Shown: positions 50,813-59,111, counted from the stretch's first letter. The stretch is 64,000 bases of DNA from Microvirga terrae (GCF_013307435.2 NZ_CP102846.1:186001-250000), one strand, 5' to 3'. The notes: a model not told the origin generated them from the sequence alone. Made by a program: numbers and translations.

Positions 50813-51660
50813 GATAGCTCTCTCTGGCAGGCCGCTTTAGGGAGGGCAGCAAACATCCAGCTGTGGATAAGTGTCTGACCATCACGTTCAGCGGCACTCG
50901 TTCCATACCGATAAACCGCAGAGCCTCGCTGCTCAGAAACTCCATGGGATCAGGAAGACAACAATTTACAAGTTCATTCATTGTGCTTGTTGTGAAGGTA
51001 ACAGTCTGTGCAAAACGTGCTCCGGATTGAACAATCGTGCGGTGCTCTTTGAACGAGTTAGAGTGGGGATGGCTGGGCGTCTGCATCTCACGGCAGATAA
51101 ATCCCATCTCGTCCACAAGGCAGATTGCGGTCCCTTTGAGAGCCGTCCGGTCCAGCGTAGTGCTTCACACTGTGCGCCCTATCCTGATGTTTGTGAGGGA
51201 CCACCCTCACGCTATCATCAGCTCGAAGCTCTGCCTTCACACCATTGTCGTTGCAGATAGGTTTTATGCTGAATAACCTACCTAAATTTCAAGCTTGGGT
51301 AACGCCCCGGCGCCAAGTGGCTTCGAGATTCCCATCTGCCATGGCTGCCCTGCTAATGATCTTCACCGAAGTGGAGTAACATAAGGTGGTGTTGATCATC
51401 GCGGTTTCTTTAGGGGCCCAAGTCTATCTGTCACGGGGCTCCCGTGAAGAACATTACGACGCCTTGCCGGGGCGCCACCGCTCTCCCATATCGGTCTCGC
51501 TGCTATAATGCGCGATTCCTCCGCAGAATCGATGGAAACCGCGCCTGTGAGTTCTCGCAGGCTGACATTGCGACGAAGCGGCTGCATTATTCGCACGGAT
51601 CATTCCTCCCATTCCCCCAGGAGATGATCCATGCTTGTGAAGGGATCCTCCGCAAAGATC
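50813..51660. other. Promoter region and gene-poor spacer upstream of the bd-oxidase operon
   Basis: No supported gene. Regulatory sites for the oxidase operon should lie in the part nearest 50813; I found no FNR/FixK box (TTGAT-N4-ATCAA) that I could support. Confidence 0.35.
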
Positions 51661-52725
51661 TCATCCCGATCGCAGGCGAGGCCCCGGACGTCGCGCTGAC
51701 TCCGGGGCCTCCACGTCCTCGATAGGTCCTTTGTACCTTGACGCTGCGGTGCCATTCGCGTCGGAGTGGCGGAAGCTGGCGCGGTACTGGGCCGGCGACA
51801 CGCCCAGCCGCTGCTGGAAAACGAGCCGCATCCGGTCGGCCGTACCGAAGCCGCAGTCATGCGCCACTGCCTTGAGCGGGCGGTCACTGCCCTCGAGCAG
51901 CATCCGGGCGGCATCGATCCGGGCGCGCTCGACGAACTCGTGCGGTGTAACCCCGGTTTCCTGCACAAAGTGACGGGCCAGGTTGCGGGCGCTCATCCCG
52001 ACAACAGCCGCCAAGGACGCAAGCGAGTGACGGCTGCCGATGTGCGTCATCACATAATCCTGGATCCGGGCAATCGGCGAGGCCGGGTCAGCCGGCGCCG
52101 TGAGATACGGGCTGAACTGTGACTGCCCGCCCTGGCGCTGCGCCACCACCACCAGCCGTTTGGCGACCGCCACGGCCACACCCGGCCCGTGCTGCTGGCT
52201 GACCAGCGCAAGAGCCAGGTCAATCCCCGCAGTGACGCCGGCCGACGTGACAAGCCGACCGTCACGGACATAAATGAGGTCCGGCTCGACGATCGCAGCT
52301 GGGAACTGCGCGGCGAGCTTTTGGGCCACCTGCCAATGGGTGGTCACCCGGTGCCCATCGAGCAGCCCGGCATGGCCGAGCGCGAAGGCTCCCGTACAGA
52401 TCGAGCCATAGAGACCTGCCTGCTCCGGGGCTTGACGCAGCCAGGCGACCAGCTGTGGATCCGGCGCTACATAGGGCAGTGCGTGGCTTCCGGCGACCAG
52501 CAGAACATCAAAGGGTCCGGTGGCCTCCTCAAGGCCCACATCGGCAACGATCTGAATGTTGTTGGACGCCCGCAGCGGTGCACGACGCGGGCCGATCAGA
52601 ACGGTCTCGTAGCGATCGGCGGCCGGGATATAGGCGTTGGTCTCGGCAAACACGTCGACCGGGCCGGCCACGTCCAGCGCCTGAACGCCCTCCTGGATCA
52701 CGATTCCAAGTCTCTGAACCGACAT
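51661..52725 (-). CDS. GlxA-type AraC-family transcriptional regulator
   Basis: A 354-residue regulator with an N-terminal DJ-1/PfpI-like domain (VIQEGVQALDVAGPVDVFAETN, then GSICTGAFALGHAGLLDGHRVTTHW with the nucleophile-elbow Cys) and a C-terminal AraC domain with two HTH units (HSLASLAAVVGMSARNLARHF and RPLKAVAHDCGFGTADRMRLVF). The frame ends with a 25-residue Arg/Pro-rich tail. Such regulators often respond to nitrogenous metabolites or quaternary amines. The start at 52725 (MSVQRLG) is preferred to one 12 nt upstream. It is monocistronic; its target is not obvious, since no gene is divergently transcribed nearby. Confidence 0.92.
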   Translation of the reverse strand: MSVQRLGIVIQEGVQALDVAGPVDVFAETNAYIPAADRYETVLIGPRRAPLRASNNIQIVADVGLEEATGPFDVLLVAGSHALPYVAPDPQLVAWLRQAPEQAGLYGSICTGAFALGHAGLLDGHRVTTHWQVAQKLAAQFPAAIVEPDLIYVRDGRLVTSAGVTAGIDLALALVSQQHGPGVAVAVAKRLVVVAQRQGGQSQFSPYLTAPADPASPIARIQDYVMTHIGSRHSLASLAAVVGMSARNLARHFVQETGVTPHEFVERARIDAARMLLEGSDRPLKAVAHDCGFGTADRMRLVFQQRLGVSPAQYRASFRHSDANGTAASRYKGPIEDVEAPESARRPGPRLRSG

Positions 52726-53432
52726 TGATGCTCTCAACGGTTGTTGTCACTAAATGCTGGGGTGTTGTCCTGATGAGCCGGCTCGGCGGTGTTGCTCGCA
52801 CAACCGGCAATCGCCATAAAGAAGACCCGACTCACTTTGCCCCTGCAAGCCTAACCTCCTTCCTTAGGTTCCGACAAAGTGGCGGAATACACCAACGGAT
52901 CAAAGTGATTCAATAGCGGAAGCATATCCGCGCAAATGACATAGTCATGAACACACCATTGCTTGAGATGCTACGATGCAGGCCAGGCGATTCAAAGCTC
53001 GCAGCGGTCTGTTTTGTTGGAAGGAGCTGACACCTCTACTTTGCCACTGGACGAGCTCAAAAGCACTCGACCGGAGATCGCAGGTCCGCCGCGGATTGAT
53101 CCTTTCAACTCATTATGAGGCTAAGCAGTCAAAAGGCCAAAAGTACGGATCGCGCAGGCTCAAAGACTTATAACGATCACATTCAAGGGCACTAGCGGTA
53201 CATGGAATAAGCATGATTACTGATAAGGCTACCGTCGGTCACAGCCCAGTTGGCACAAGGCTGGATGTGGCACAGCAATCGCCGAAGTACGGATTCGCGT
53301 CATGGAAAATAAGAGCGATCCGCGCTACCTGCCTAATCCTTTGGAGGTCCCATGTGTCAGGTGGACGGAGCACCTCACGCCGAGCATGTCGGGCAGGGAG
53401 ACCGCATCCTGTGTGCATGATGGATAGTCCGT
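52726..53432. other. 0.7-kb gene-poor spacer
   Basis: No recognisable gene or relic. Small plus-strand frames (65-153 codons) overlap the regulator antisense or lack ribosome binding sites. Confidence 0.35.
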
Positions 53433-53786
53433 TCAAAAATCACTCTCGGCATACCGCTGCGCGTCGCTGATCATTTCAACTGCTGCAGCGAGTTCCTTCT
53501 CACCAAGGACAAAGCATCCATAACTGTCAATAGGACCTCCATCGTAACACGAAAAGACTTCGAGCCACAAAGGTGGTACCGACGGAGTTCTGCGGTTGCG
53601 AGGTAAATCCATGAGTCGGACCTCAATCCTACCAAATTGCCCTACTGCTACGGCCCGACAGTCGTTGTCATCCGGTGCCATGAGCTCCAGCTTCATATAT
53701 GCCCGGATGAGTTCGCGCTCGATCCATTCGTTATCGTTCTTAGCGCGATGCCAGCGATCCACGGTTTTCCTACCATATTGGGACAT
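53433..53786 (-). CDS. Hypothetical 117-aa protein with lux-box-like promoter
   Basis: I do not recognise the family. The protein is soluble and mixed alpha/beta in character: a basic start (MSQYGRKTVDRWHRAK), an amphipathic helix (NEWIERELIRAYMKLELM), a strand-rich middle (CRAVAVGQFGRIEVRLMDLP and LWLEVFSCYDG) and a C-terminal helix (ELAAAVEMISDAQRYAESDF). No signal peptide or membrane helix. The ATG at 53786 has TAAGG 4 nt upstream. A lux-box-like operator lies 90-105 bp upstream in the correct orientation, with a -10-like CATCTC at the standard spacing, so it is a candidate member of the local regulon. The upstream flank has since been hit by an IS5-family element. Confidence 0.68.
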   Translation of the reverse strand: MSQYGRKTVDRWHRAKNDNEWIERELIRAYMKLELMAPDDNDCRAVAVGQFGRIEVRLMDLPRNRRTPSVPPLWLEVFSCYDGGPIDSYGCFVLGEKELAAAVEMISDAQRYAESDF

Positions 53787-53845
53787 TCGCCTTACCTACC
53801 TACTACGACGGTGCTCTCAAACTGTTGATCGACTAGATATCCGCG

Positions 53846-53891
53846 GAGATGGTTCTTACTCAGTCGTATGTCAGCCTGTAAGATCTGACAG
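53846..53891 (-). promoter_or_regulatory. lux-box-like operator B with -10-like element
   Basis: On the minus strand: CTGTCAGATCTTACAG (53891-53876), 24 bp, then CATCTC (53851-53846). Points at the 117-aa hypothetical gene starting at 53786. The IS5-family copy B is inserted about 80 bp behind it. Confidence 0.55.
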
Positions 53892-53976
53892 CCAAGTATA
53901 TGCGTATCGAAATGGCAACAACTGGCAACAATTTCACGTCTCTCAGAAGACGTCTCCGGCGAAGGACTTAGAGCGC

Positions 53977-54381
53977 CTAACAAAACCGTCTGCATTGGTT
54001 GAAGCAGATGAGAGCACATCCAAGCGTGGTGAAGGCGAGATGGATGTCCTCGCGACGCTCATAGCGAATGGTAAGCCGCCAGAAGCGGTTGAGCCACGCC
54101 AGTGTGCGCTCCACTACCCACCGGTAGCGTCCCAATCGTTCGCTGACGTCCACACCGCGGCGGGCAATCCGAGGCGTGATGGAGCGCTGGCGGCACTCGG
54201 AGCGGCAGCGGCGATGATCATAGGCTTTGTCGGCATGCAGTTTGTCAGGCCTGCACCTGGGACGACCACGCCCATGGCGCACCGGCGGCACGGCATCAAG
54301 CGTGGGGGCGAGCATCAGGCTGTCGTGCCGGTTAGCCCCACTCAGGCTCAAGCCGAGTGGCGTGCCCTCCCGGTCGACCAC
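53977..54381 (-). CDS. IS5-family transposase, second frame (copy B)
   Basis: Residue-for-residue the same as the copy A second frame (134 codons), with the second Asp in HADKAYDHRRC and Glu in WVVERTLAWLNRF. Entered by -1 frameshift. The stop lies in the terminal repeat. Confidence 0.85.
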   Translation of the reverse strand: MVDREGTPLGLSLSGANRHDSLMLAPTLDAVPPVRHGRGRPRCRPDKLHADKAYDHRRCRSECRQRSITPRIARRGVDVSERLGRYRWVVERTLAWLNRFWRLTIRYERREDIHLAFTTLGCALICFNQCRRFC

Positions 54382-54776
54382 AACATGGCGCTTCGTGCCC
54401 GGTTTGCCGCGATCCGTCGGGTTCGGGCCGGTGGCAGCGCCCCCTTTTTAGCTGCGATGGACGAGGAGTCGAGCGCGGCCCTGCTCCAGTCGAGCTTATC
54501 GGCATCGGCTAGGCGCTCGAGCAGGGTGCGATGCAGGCGCGTCCACACGCCGGCAGCATGCCAGTCACGCAATCGGCGCCAGCACGTCATGCCCGAGCAG
54601 CCGATCTCAGAAGGCAGCATCTCCCACGGGATGCCGGAGCGCAGGACAAAGAGGATGCCAGCCAGGGCCGCTCGGTTATCGACCCGTGGTCTTCCACCTC
54701 TGGGCTTGGCTGGCTCCGGCGGCAGGAGCGGCTCAATGGCCGCCCACAGGGCTTTTGAGACAAGAGGTTTGGCCAT
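54348..54776 (-). CDS. IS5-family transposase, first frame (copy B)
   Basis: Same protein as copy A except for Thr in place of Met in GVWTRLHRT. HTH segments and the first catalytic Asp (AALDSSSIAAKKG) are intact, and the AAAAAGGGGG -1 slippage site is kept, so this copy may be active. Confidence 0.85.
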   Translation of the reverse strand: MAKPLVSKALWAAIEPLLPPEPAKPRGGRPRVDNRAALAGILFVLRSGIPWEMLPSEIGCSGMTCWRRLRDWHAAGVWTRLHRTLLERLADADKLDWSRAALDSSSIAAKKGALPPARTRRIAANRARSAMLWSTGRARHSA

Positions 54777-54951
54777 GCTAAACCAACGCACTCACGCCAG
54801 TTTTGTTAGGCGCTCTTAGTGTCCTTGCCGAAAAGCAATGCCAAGTCTGCTTCGCATTCACGCAATCGTATGCGTGCCCGTAATCTCGCGGATGATCGGG
54901 ATCGCCTCAGCGGACGACAAAGCGTGCCCGGTGGGCGTATACAGTCCTTGC

Positions 54952-55545
54952 TCATAAAGTGATCAGGTTACGGTCAACAGCCTTGGCAACAGCCTGCGTC
55001 CGGTTCATGACGTTGAGCCGCTTAATGGCTTGGTCGCAATGAAAATTGACCGTTCTCTCGCGGATCCCAAGGATGATCGCGATCTCCGACGAGGTTTTGC
55101 CGCGTCCAACCCAGGCCAAGATCTCCCGCTCGCGATCAGTTAGATGAATGTCGGAGGCTAGCCCGAAGCGATCATGTCGACGCCGAAGCCTGTTGTCGAT
55201 TACAGCGCCGAGAATCTCGAAGTCGACGGGTTTGGTTAGGTAGTCGTCCGCGCCGAGTTTGCGCCCGATCAACTCACTGTCCCGGTCCCCAAGAGCGGAC
55301 AGGAAAACAAATGGGATCTCGGCGAAGGTAGATCCAGCTGCCGCTACCCGCTCCAACACCTCAAATCCATTCATGCGCGGCATGCGTACATCACAAACCA
55401 CCAAGTCCGGCCGTGTTGATAAAATTGCGGAAAGACCCTGCTCGCCATCCTGCGCACGATCAACCGTGTAGCCGAGTTCGCTCAGTGCTTCCGCCAGGAG
55501 GTTCGCAGTCTCGTCGTCGTCCTCTATACACAAGATCCTGCTCAC
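54952..55545 (-). CDS. Response regulator: receiver plus quorum-sensing-type LuxR DNA-binding domain
   Basis: A 197-residue response regulator. Receiver (1-125): ILCIEDDDETANLL, phosphoacceptor in PDLVVCDVRMPRMNG, FVFLSALG and DDYLTKPVD. Output domain (about 135-197): HLTDREREILAWVGRGKTSS, EIAIILGIRERTVNFHCDQA and NVMNRTQAVAKAV. The ERTVNFH and NRTQAVAKAV pieces are typical of acyl-homoserine-lactone LuxR receptors rather than NarL/FixJ regulators, so a receiver has been joined to a quorum-sensing type binder. Start: GTG at 55545 with GGAGG at 6 nt; the ATG at 55551 directly abuts the GGAGG. It overlaps the end of the kinase gene by 86 nt, so coupling is likely. Probably binds the lux-box-like sites around it. 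Confidence 0.9.
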   Translation of the reverse strand: MSRILCIEDDDETANLLAEALSELGYTVDRAQDGEQGLSAILSTRPDLVVCDVRMPRMNGFEVLERVAAAGSTFAEIPFVFLSALGDRDSELIGRKLGADDYLTKPVDFEILGAVIDNRLRRRHDRFGLASDIHLTDREREILAWVGRGKTSSEIAIILGIRERTVNFHCDQAIKRLNVMNRTQAVAKAVDRNLITL

Positions 55546-57169
55546 TTGCATCCTCCAAAGTTAATGCGCCGGCACAGTCAATCGGCAGAGACACCGTCAT
55601 TCGGGTCCCCTTCCCGATCTGACTCTCGATCCGAAGGCTGCCTCCGTGTTGGCGGATAATGATATCAACTAGGTACAACCCTACTCCCGTGCCCGGACGA
55701 GAGCCGACATTGCTGCCGCGGAAGAAGCGCTCACGCACTCGGTCAATCTCCTCCGGTGGTATGCCCAAACCCTGATCCTCGATCGTAACTTCAACGCACG
55801 CCCCAACGACTTTTACCTCTAGTTTAACAATGCTGCTGTCCCGGGAGTACTTGAATGCGTTTGAGACCAAGTTGCTGAACGCGTAATAGAGAAGCTCGGG
55901 GTCGCCGGTGACTGTGCCAGGAATATCGCCAATCCCCTCTTCGCGGATGTCGCCCATCCCAATCTCGCGGTAGTATCCTTGGAGATCGCGCAACATACGT
56001 TGGAGGTCGAAAGGGCGTACGCGAGGGTGCATCTGTCCGTCAGCCATCTCCATTGCACCGGTGAAGCTGGCTACGAGACTTATAATCTGGAAAACCGCTG
56101 CTCTAATCCTGTGTGCGCGCTCGGCAATCTGGCTTGGGTTAGCTTGAGCCTTCGTGGCAAGCAGTCGCTGTGCGTTACCATCAATGCTAGTCAGCGGAGT
56201 ACGGAGTTCGTGCGATACCGTTCTGATGAAATTTCGCTGCTCGGCCGCCAGTGCTCTCTCTCTTTCAAGCGAATCCGCCAGAACATTGGCCTGGTTGACG
56301 AGACTCTTGCGGGACTCCAGAAGCTCGATGGTGTTTCGACGGAAGATTTCGAGTGATCGGGCGACATCTCCAATTTCATCTCGTCGGCCTCCAAATAGAA
56401 TTGAGAATCCTGTATCGTTGGACGCAAGGAGGCGCATAGACTGCGCAAGGCTGAAAAGCGGTCGCGAGAAGGAATACCAAAGATAGCTTGTTAGAGCGAT
56501 AAACATGGTGAGCATAGAGAGGATTAGATCGGATACAAAGCGTTGCGCTCTTCGCATCGCTTCACCTGCGGCGATACGAGCTGCGTTGGACTTCGTCTCG
56601 GTAAGATCGACCAGGCTGCGGAGAGCATCTTCTGCTGCTTGAAAGCTTGCCTTTGCGTCCGTCTCAAAGACGGTAGTGGCTTCGTCTCTCTGTCCACTCT
56701 GAACCAATGCTATAATGGCTTTGACGCTTCGAACATGATCAGACCAGATCTTTGAGAAACGATCAAACGTGCGTGCTTCGTCGCTATCGTGCGGTATCGT
56801 CCGATATAGATCGATGTCCGAGGCGATTGTACTAAGGGTGCGTTGCAGATTGCTGATGCTGGTCAGGACTGCGGGCGAGTCTCTTTGGAGCAGCGTCTCC
56901 GCTTCCTCTGCCCGGGCGGTAGTAATTCCTTGACTGACCCTACCAATAGTCCGGATCGACCCCGACCAGTGGCTTTGAACCGCACCCGATACTGCGTGAA
57001 TATACGATAGCCGATCAAGGCTTAAGCTACGCACCGCAATGATAGCGAGCAAAAATAGGACCGCTATAAAGGCAAGCTTGCAGGGTAGAGAGCTGCATAG
57101 CAGGAACAAGGTGCGCGTCTGATGCATGATCCGCTTTGCGTGGGTCCTTACATCATGGGACAACCTCAT
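55460..57169 (-). CDS. Sensor histidine kinase with HAMP and HisKA domains
   Basis: Membrane kinase partnering the response regulator. First membrane helix LAFIAVLFLLAIIAVRSL (about 34-51), a helical periplasmic sensor of about 160 residues (four-helix-bundle type), second helix LILSMLTMFIALTSYLWYS (about 216-234), HAMP-like linker, dimer helix with the phosphorylated His in FIRTVSHELRTPLTSIDG, then ATPase boxes YYAFSNLVSNAFKYS, EDQGLGIPPEEID and RPGTGVGLYLVDIII. The C-terminus (TLEDASEQDLVYRGRRRD...) runs 30 codons into the regulator gene. Start: the first ATG (57169) coincides with the predicted transcript start from operator C, so translation is either leaderless or begins at the ATG at 57127. 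Signal unknown. Confidence 0.92.
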   Translation of the reverse strand: MRLSHDVRTHAKRIMHQTRTLFLLCSSLPCKLAFIAVLFLLAIIAVRSLSLDRLSYIHAVSGAVQSHWSGSIRTIGRVSQGITTARAEEAETLLQRDSPAVLTSISNLQRTLSTIASDIDLYRTIPHDSDEARTFDRFSKIWSDHVRSVKAIIALVQSGQRDEATTVFETDAKASFQAAEDALRSLVDLTETKSNAARIAAGEAMRRAQRFVSDLILSMLTMFIALTSYLWYSFSRPLFSLAQSMRLLASNDTGFSILFGGRRDEIGDVARSLEIFRRNTIELLESRKSLVNQANVLADSLERERALAAEQRNFIRTVSHELRTPLTSIDGNAQRLLATKAQANPSQIAERAHRIRAAVFQIISLVASFTGAMEMADGQMHPRVRPFDLQRMLRDLQGYYREIGMGDIREEGIGDIPGTVTGDPELLYYAFSNLVSNAFKYSRDSSIVKLEVKVVGACVEVTIEDQGLGIPPEEIDRVRERFFRGSNVGSRPGTGVGLYLVDIIIRQHGGSLRIESQIGKGTRMTVSLPIDCAGALTLEDASEQDLVYRGRRRDCEPPGGSTERTRLHG

Positions 57170-57175
57170 TAAGCC

Positions 57176-57221
57176 ATTCTAGCCGGATGGCCGCTCAGTT
57201 ACATCCTGTCAGATCTTACAG
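57176..57221 (-). promoter_or_regulatory. lux-box-like operator C with -10 element, kinase-regulator promoter
   Basis: On the minus strand: CTGTAAGATCTGACAG (57221-57206), 24 bp, then TAGAAT (57181-57176), a good -10. Box centre would lie near -44 to -45, the position lux boxes take when the activator contacts polymerase at the -35 region. This implies autoregulation of the two-component operon. Confidence 0.65.
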
Positions 57222-58141
57222 TCTTACTTCGCGACTTGTGAATTCACATTCCGCTTAAGGTTCTGGCGCAAGATATGGCGTCGGCAAAGGATGATTGCTC
57301 GGCAGAACGGGATGTTAGTCTCTCCACTGCATCCCGTGGTAGCCGGGACTAGGGTTGGCGGCGTTCGGGCTCGCTCGAATCTTGACGCATGCTGGAGCGC
57401 CCGCGTCTGCGTTCGCGCAGCACGCAGTTCCGGCAATTCTTACCCATGTGGCAGTTGCTCACTTGACGCACTGTGCCTTCGATGCAGTCTTGTGAACCAG
57501 GCCAAGAAAGGTTGCATCTGCACCAATCCCCTTGTCTGGGATGCTAATCCCTACTGATAGAGTACAGTATTCATCGCCACAACAAAGCGTCGAGACCTCC
57601 AGGCTATTTCTATCTTCTGGAGTTCTGCATTTGTCAAAATAATGATAGCTGAAACGCTTTCGGCACTCTCGTTGCCGACAAGCGGCAGGATCAACGTAGC
57701 CGATATTCTTTCCCACATGCCGAGCGCAGTCTTATCATCATGCTGAGCCTTGCCTGTATCGCCCTAGCATTAGCGAACAGTGCGCCAATTGTCTGAACCT
57801 GGGTGTTAGCGGAGTGAGTTAGCCGTAAGTCCGATCATTTTTGAGCGACTGCATTATAGCCCGGCAGGATCGCAGTTGCGCTCCGCCTAGCGCTGGTGAA
57901 GCTGTGCGTGATCCAGCTTACGTCGATGACGCATTCGCTTAAAAGCGCCGTGATGCAGCATGCCGGCACTGAGTGTAGTTGCGCCGATCCGTTTTCCGGG
58001 CTGGTTCCAATACGAGATAACACCATCTCACAACAATAGTGGGGCATGGATGTGCGGGTGAAATAACTGCGCAATGGGAGGTCGCCCGATCAATAACTCG
58101 GCCTACCAAGGAGCATTAATTCTGGTAGATCTCGTTGATCC
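57222..58141. other. 0.9-kb gene-poor spacer
   Basis: No supported gene. A minus-strand frame at 57459-57716 reads protein-like in places (TLSVGISIPDKGIGADATFL) and might be a remnant of a GGDEF-type domain, but the active-site part is missing and I do not call it. Confidence 0.35.
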
Positions 58142-58588
58142 TCAGTGATAACCATATCCTGCTACATAGTCTATGATCATCTGTTCCTCAAGTTCGAATT
58201 CAGACATGAGCAACTCCAACGCGTCTCGAGCATCCAGTAAGCCAAGCGGATGGTGGGAAGCATCAACGATCGGTACGTTGTTGAGGCCAAGCTCTTTCAT
58301 CGTCTCCCAGACACTCGAAACAGGATCGGAAGGGTAGCAGAATACGACGTCAGCAGTCATCGCTGTCGCACATGTAGCAGCGTCGGGGCGCTCGAAGCTC
58401 AACCTAAACTGGCGCACTATGTCTGTTCGCGTTACCACACCGACCATCCTCCCACTTTCGTCACATATGACAATCATGCGCTTCCCGAGGCCGGATAGGA
58501 GGTCAGCCGCTTCAACAAGACGCGCACGCTGGCCAATAGTGTTCAATCGCGCGGTTGATTTGGGTAGCAACTCTTCAACAAATCGCAT
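58142..58588 (-). CDS. CBS-domain pair protein
   Basis: A 148-residue protein made only of two CBS motifs, which form a Bateman module binding adenosyl ligands (AMP, ATP, SAM). Unit 1: RLVEAADLLSGLGKRMIVIC, GRMVGVVTRTDIVRQF; unit 2: VSSVWETMKELGLNNVPIVD, HPLGLLDARDALELL. The ending EFELEEQMIIDYVAGYGYH is conserved in rhizobial stand-alone CBS proteins as I recall them. No signal or membrane part. The ATG at 58588 has no strong ribosome binding site (AGAGGCATGC text). Located 92 nt downstream of the small acidic protein gene in the same orientation, possibly in the same transcript driven by operator D. Confidence 0.88.
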   Translation of the reverse strand: MRFVEELLPKSTARLNTIGQRARLVEAADLLSGLGKRMIVICDESGRMVGVVTRTDIVRQFRLSFERPDAATCATAMTADVVFCYPSDPVSSVWETMKELGLNNVPIVDASHHPLGLLDARDALELLMSEFELEEQMIIDYVAGYGYH

Positions 58589-58680
58589 GCCTCTTACCCT
58601 CCGGCGCGGCGCTGCATTGACGATTTCCGGAAAGGCCAGCTACCGGGTCGCTTAGGCTTTGGAACTGACCCGCAACTAGC

Positions 58681-58905
58681 TTAGATCTTTGTCTGCCTGA
58701 CCCAAATAGGCGAAATGGGGTCGCTTGCAGGGAACGTCTCCTCGATCGCTTCATCGAGCACTGCTTCTTGGTGTGCCCTGAGTGCTAGCTGCTCTGTCAC
58801 ATCAGGTAGCACAGGTAATCGCTCCTCGGCTTCAGCGGGATGCGGATTTGTGGGTGTGTGATCCTGCCGCTTCGACGAACGAGAGTTGTTCTTGTCTGCC
58901 GACAT
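58681..58905 (-). CDS. Small acidic protein with EETFPASDP motif, lux-box-like promoter
   Basis: A 74-residue hydrophilic protein: polar start (MSADKNNSRSSKRQDHTPTN), then acidic helix-forming residues and the motif DEAIEETFPASDPISP followed by WVRQTKI. The (E/D)-x-(S/T)-FPASDP motif is a recurring signature of small uncharacterised proteins of alphaproteobacteria. Start: ATG 58905 with AAGGA at 7 nt; an adjacent ATG at 58908 is spaced less well. Operator D lies about 160-205 bp upstream, and a perfect 18-bp hairpin (AGCAACGA/TCGTTGCT, 58978-58995) lies in the predicted leader, which could modulate expression. Likely a stress-related small protein; function unknown. Confidence 0.75.
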   Translation of the reverse strand: MSADKNNSRSSKRQDHTPTNPHPAEAEERLPVLPDVTEQLALRAHQEAVLDEAIEETFPASDPISPIWVRQTKI

Positions 58906-59065
58906 CATGTGATCCTTCCTCGCGGAGGAAGCCAGTGATGGCCGAATAGCAACGGGCCTCATACCTTCTGAGCTACTAGCAACGACATCGTTGCTGCTGG
59001 TCTAAACCGCGAAATTCGGGCCTGACAGCTGCTCTGACATCGCTCAGGAGAAAGCACCGCTTACA

Positions 59066-59111
59066 AAGATGGGCGTGCCTCATCGGCGCGTCACGCTGTG
59101 AGATCTGACAG
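59066..59111 (-). promoter_or_regulatory. lux-box-like operator D with -10-like element
   Basis: On the minus strand: CTGTCAGATCTCACAG (59111-59096), 24 bp, then CATCTT (59071-59066). Points at the 74-aa protein gene and perhaps the CBS gene behind it. The box is identical to operator A. Confidence 0.6.

Larger units (their letters stand above)
53971..54815 (-). mobile_element. 845-bp IS5-family element (IS1031-like), copy B
   Basis: Inverted repeats GAGCGCCTAACAAAAC at both ends, flanked by TTA duplications at 53968-53970 and 54816-54818. Nearly identical to copy A at 39008-39852 but in the opposite orientation, 14.1 kb away. Confidence 0.92.

Noticed and set aside
48689..50878. 729-codon open frame on the plus strand opposite cydAB
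   Set aside because: Extremely His/Asp/Glu/Arg-rich text is the reverse of membrane-protein codons; no ribosome binding site or family.
50813..51660. FNR/FixK-type box upstream of the bd-oxidase operon
   Set aside because: Expected for such an operon, but I could not find a TTGAT-N4-ATCAA match that I trust.
53596..54819. 407-codon plus-strand frame over IS copy B, and a related one opposite copy A (38995-39828)
   Set aside because: Both are antisense readings of the same transposase, so their mutual similarity is explained by the IS and is not evidence of a gene.
57459..57716. Possible GGDEF-domain tail
   Set aside because: Only a vague SVGISIP...GADA likeness, with no GGDEF site and no upstream domain; too weak to call.
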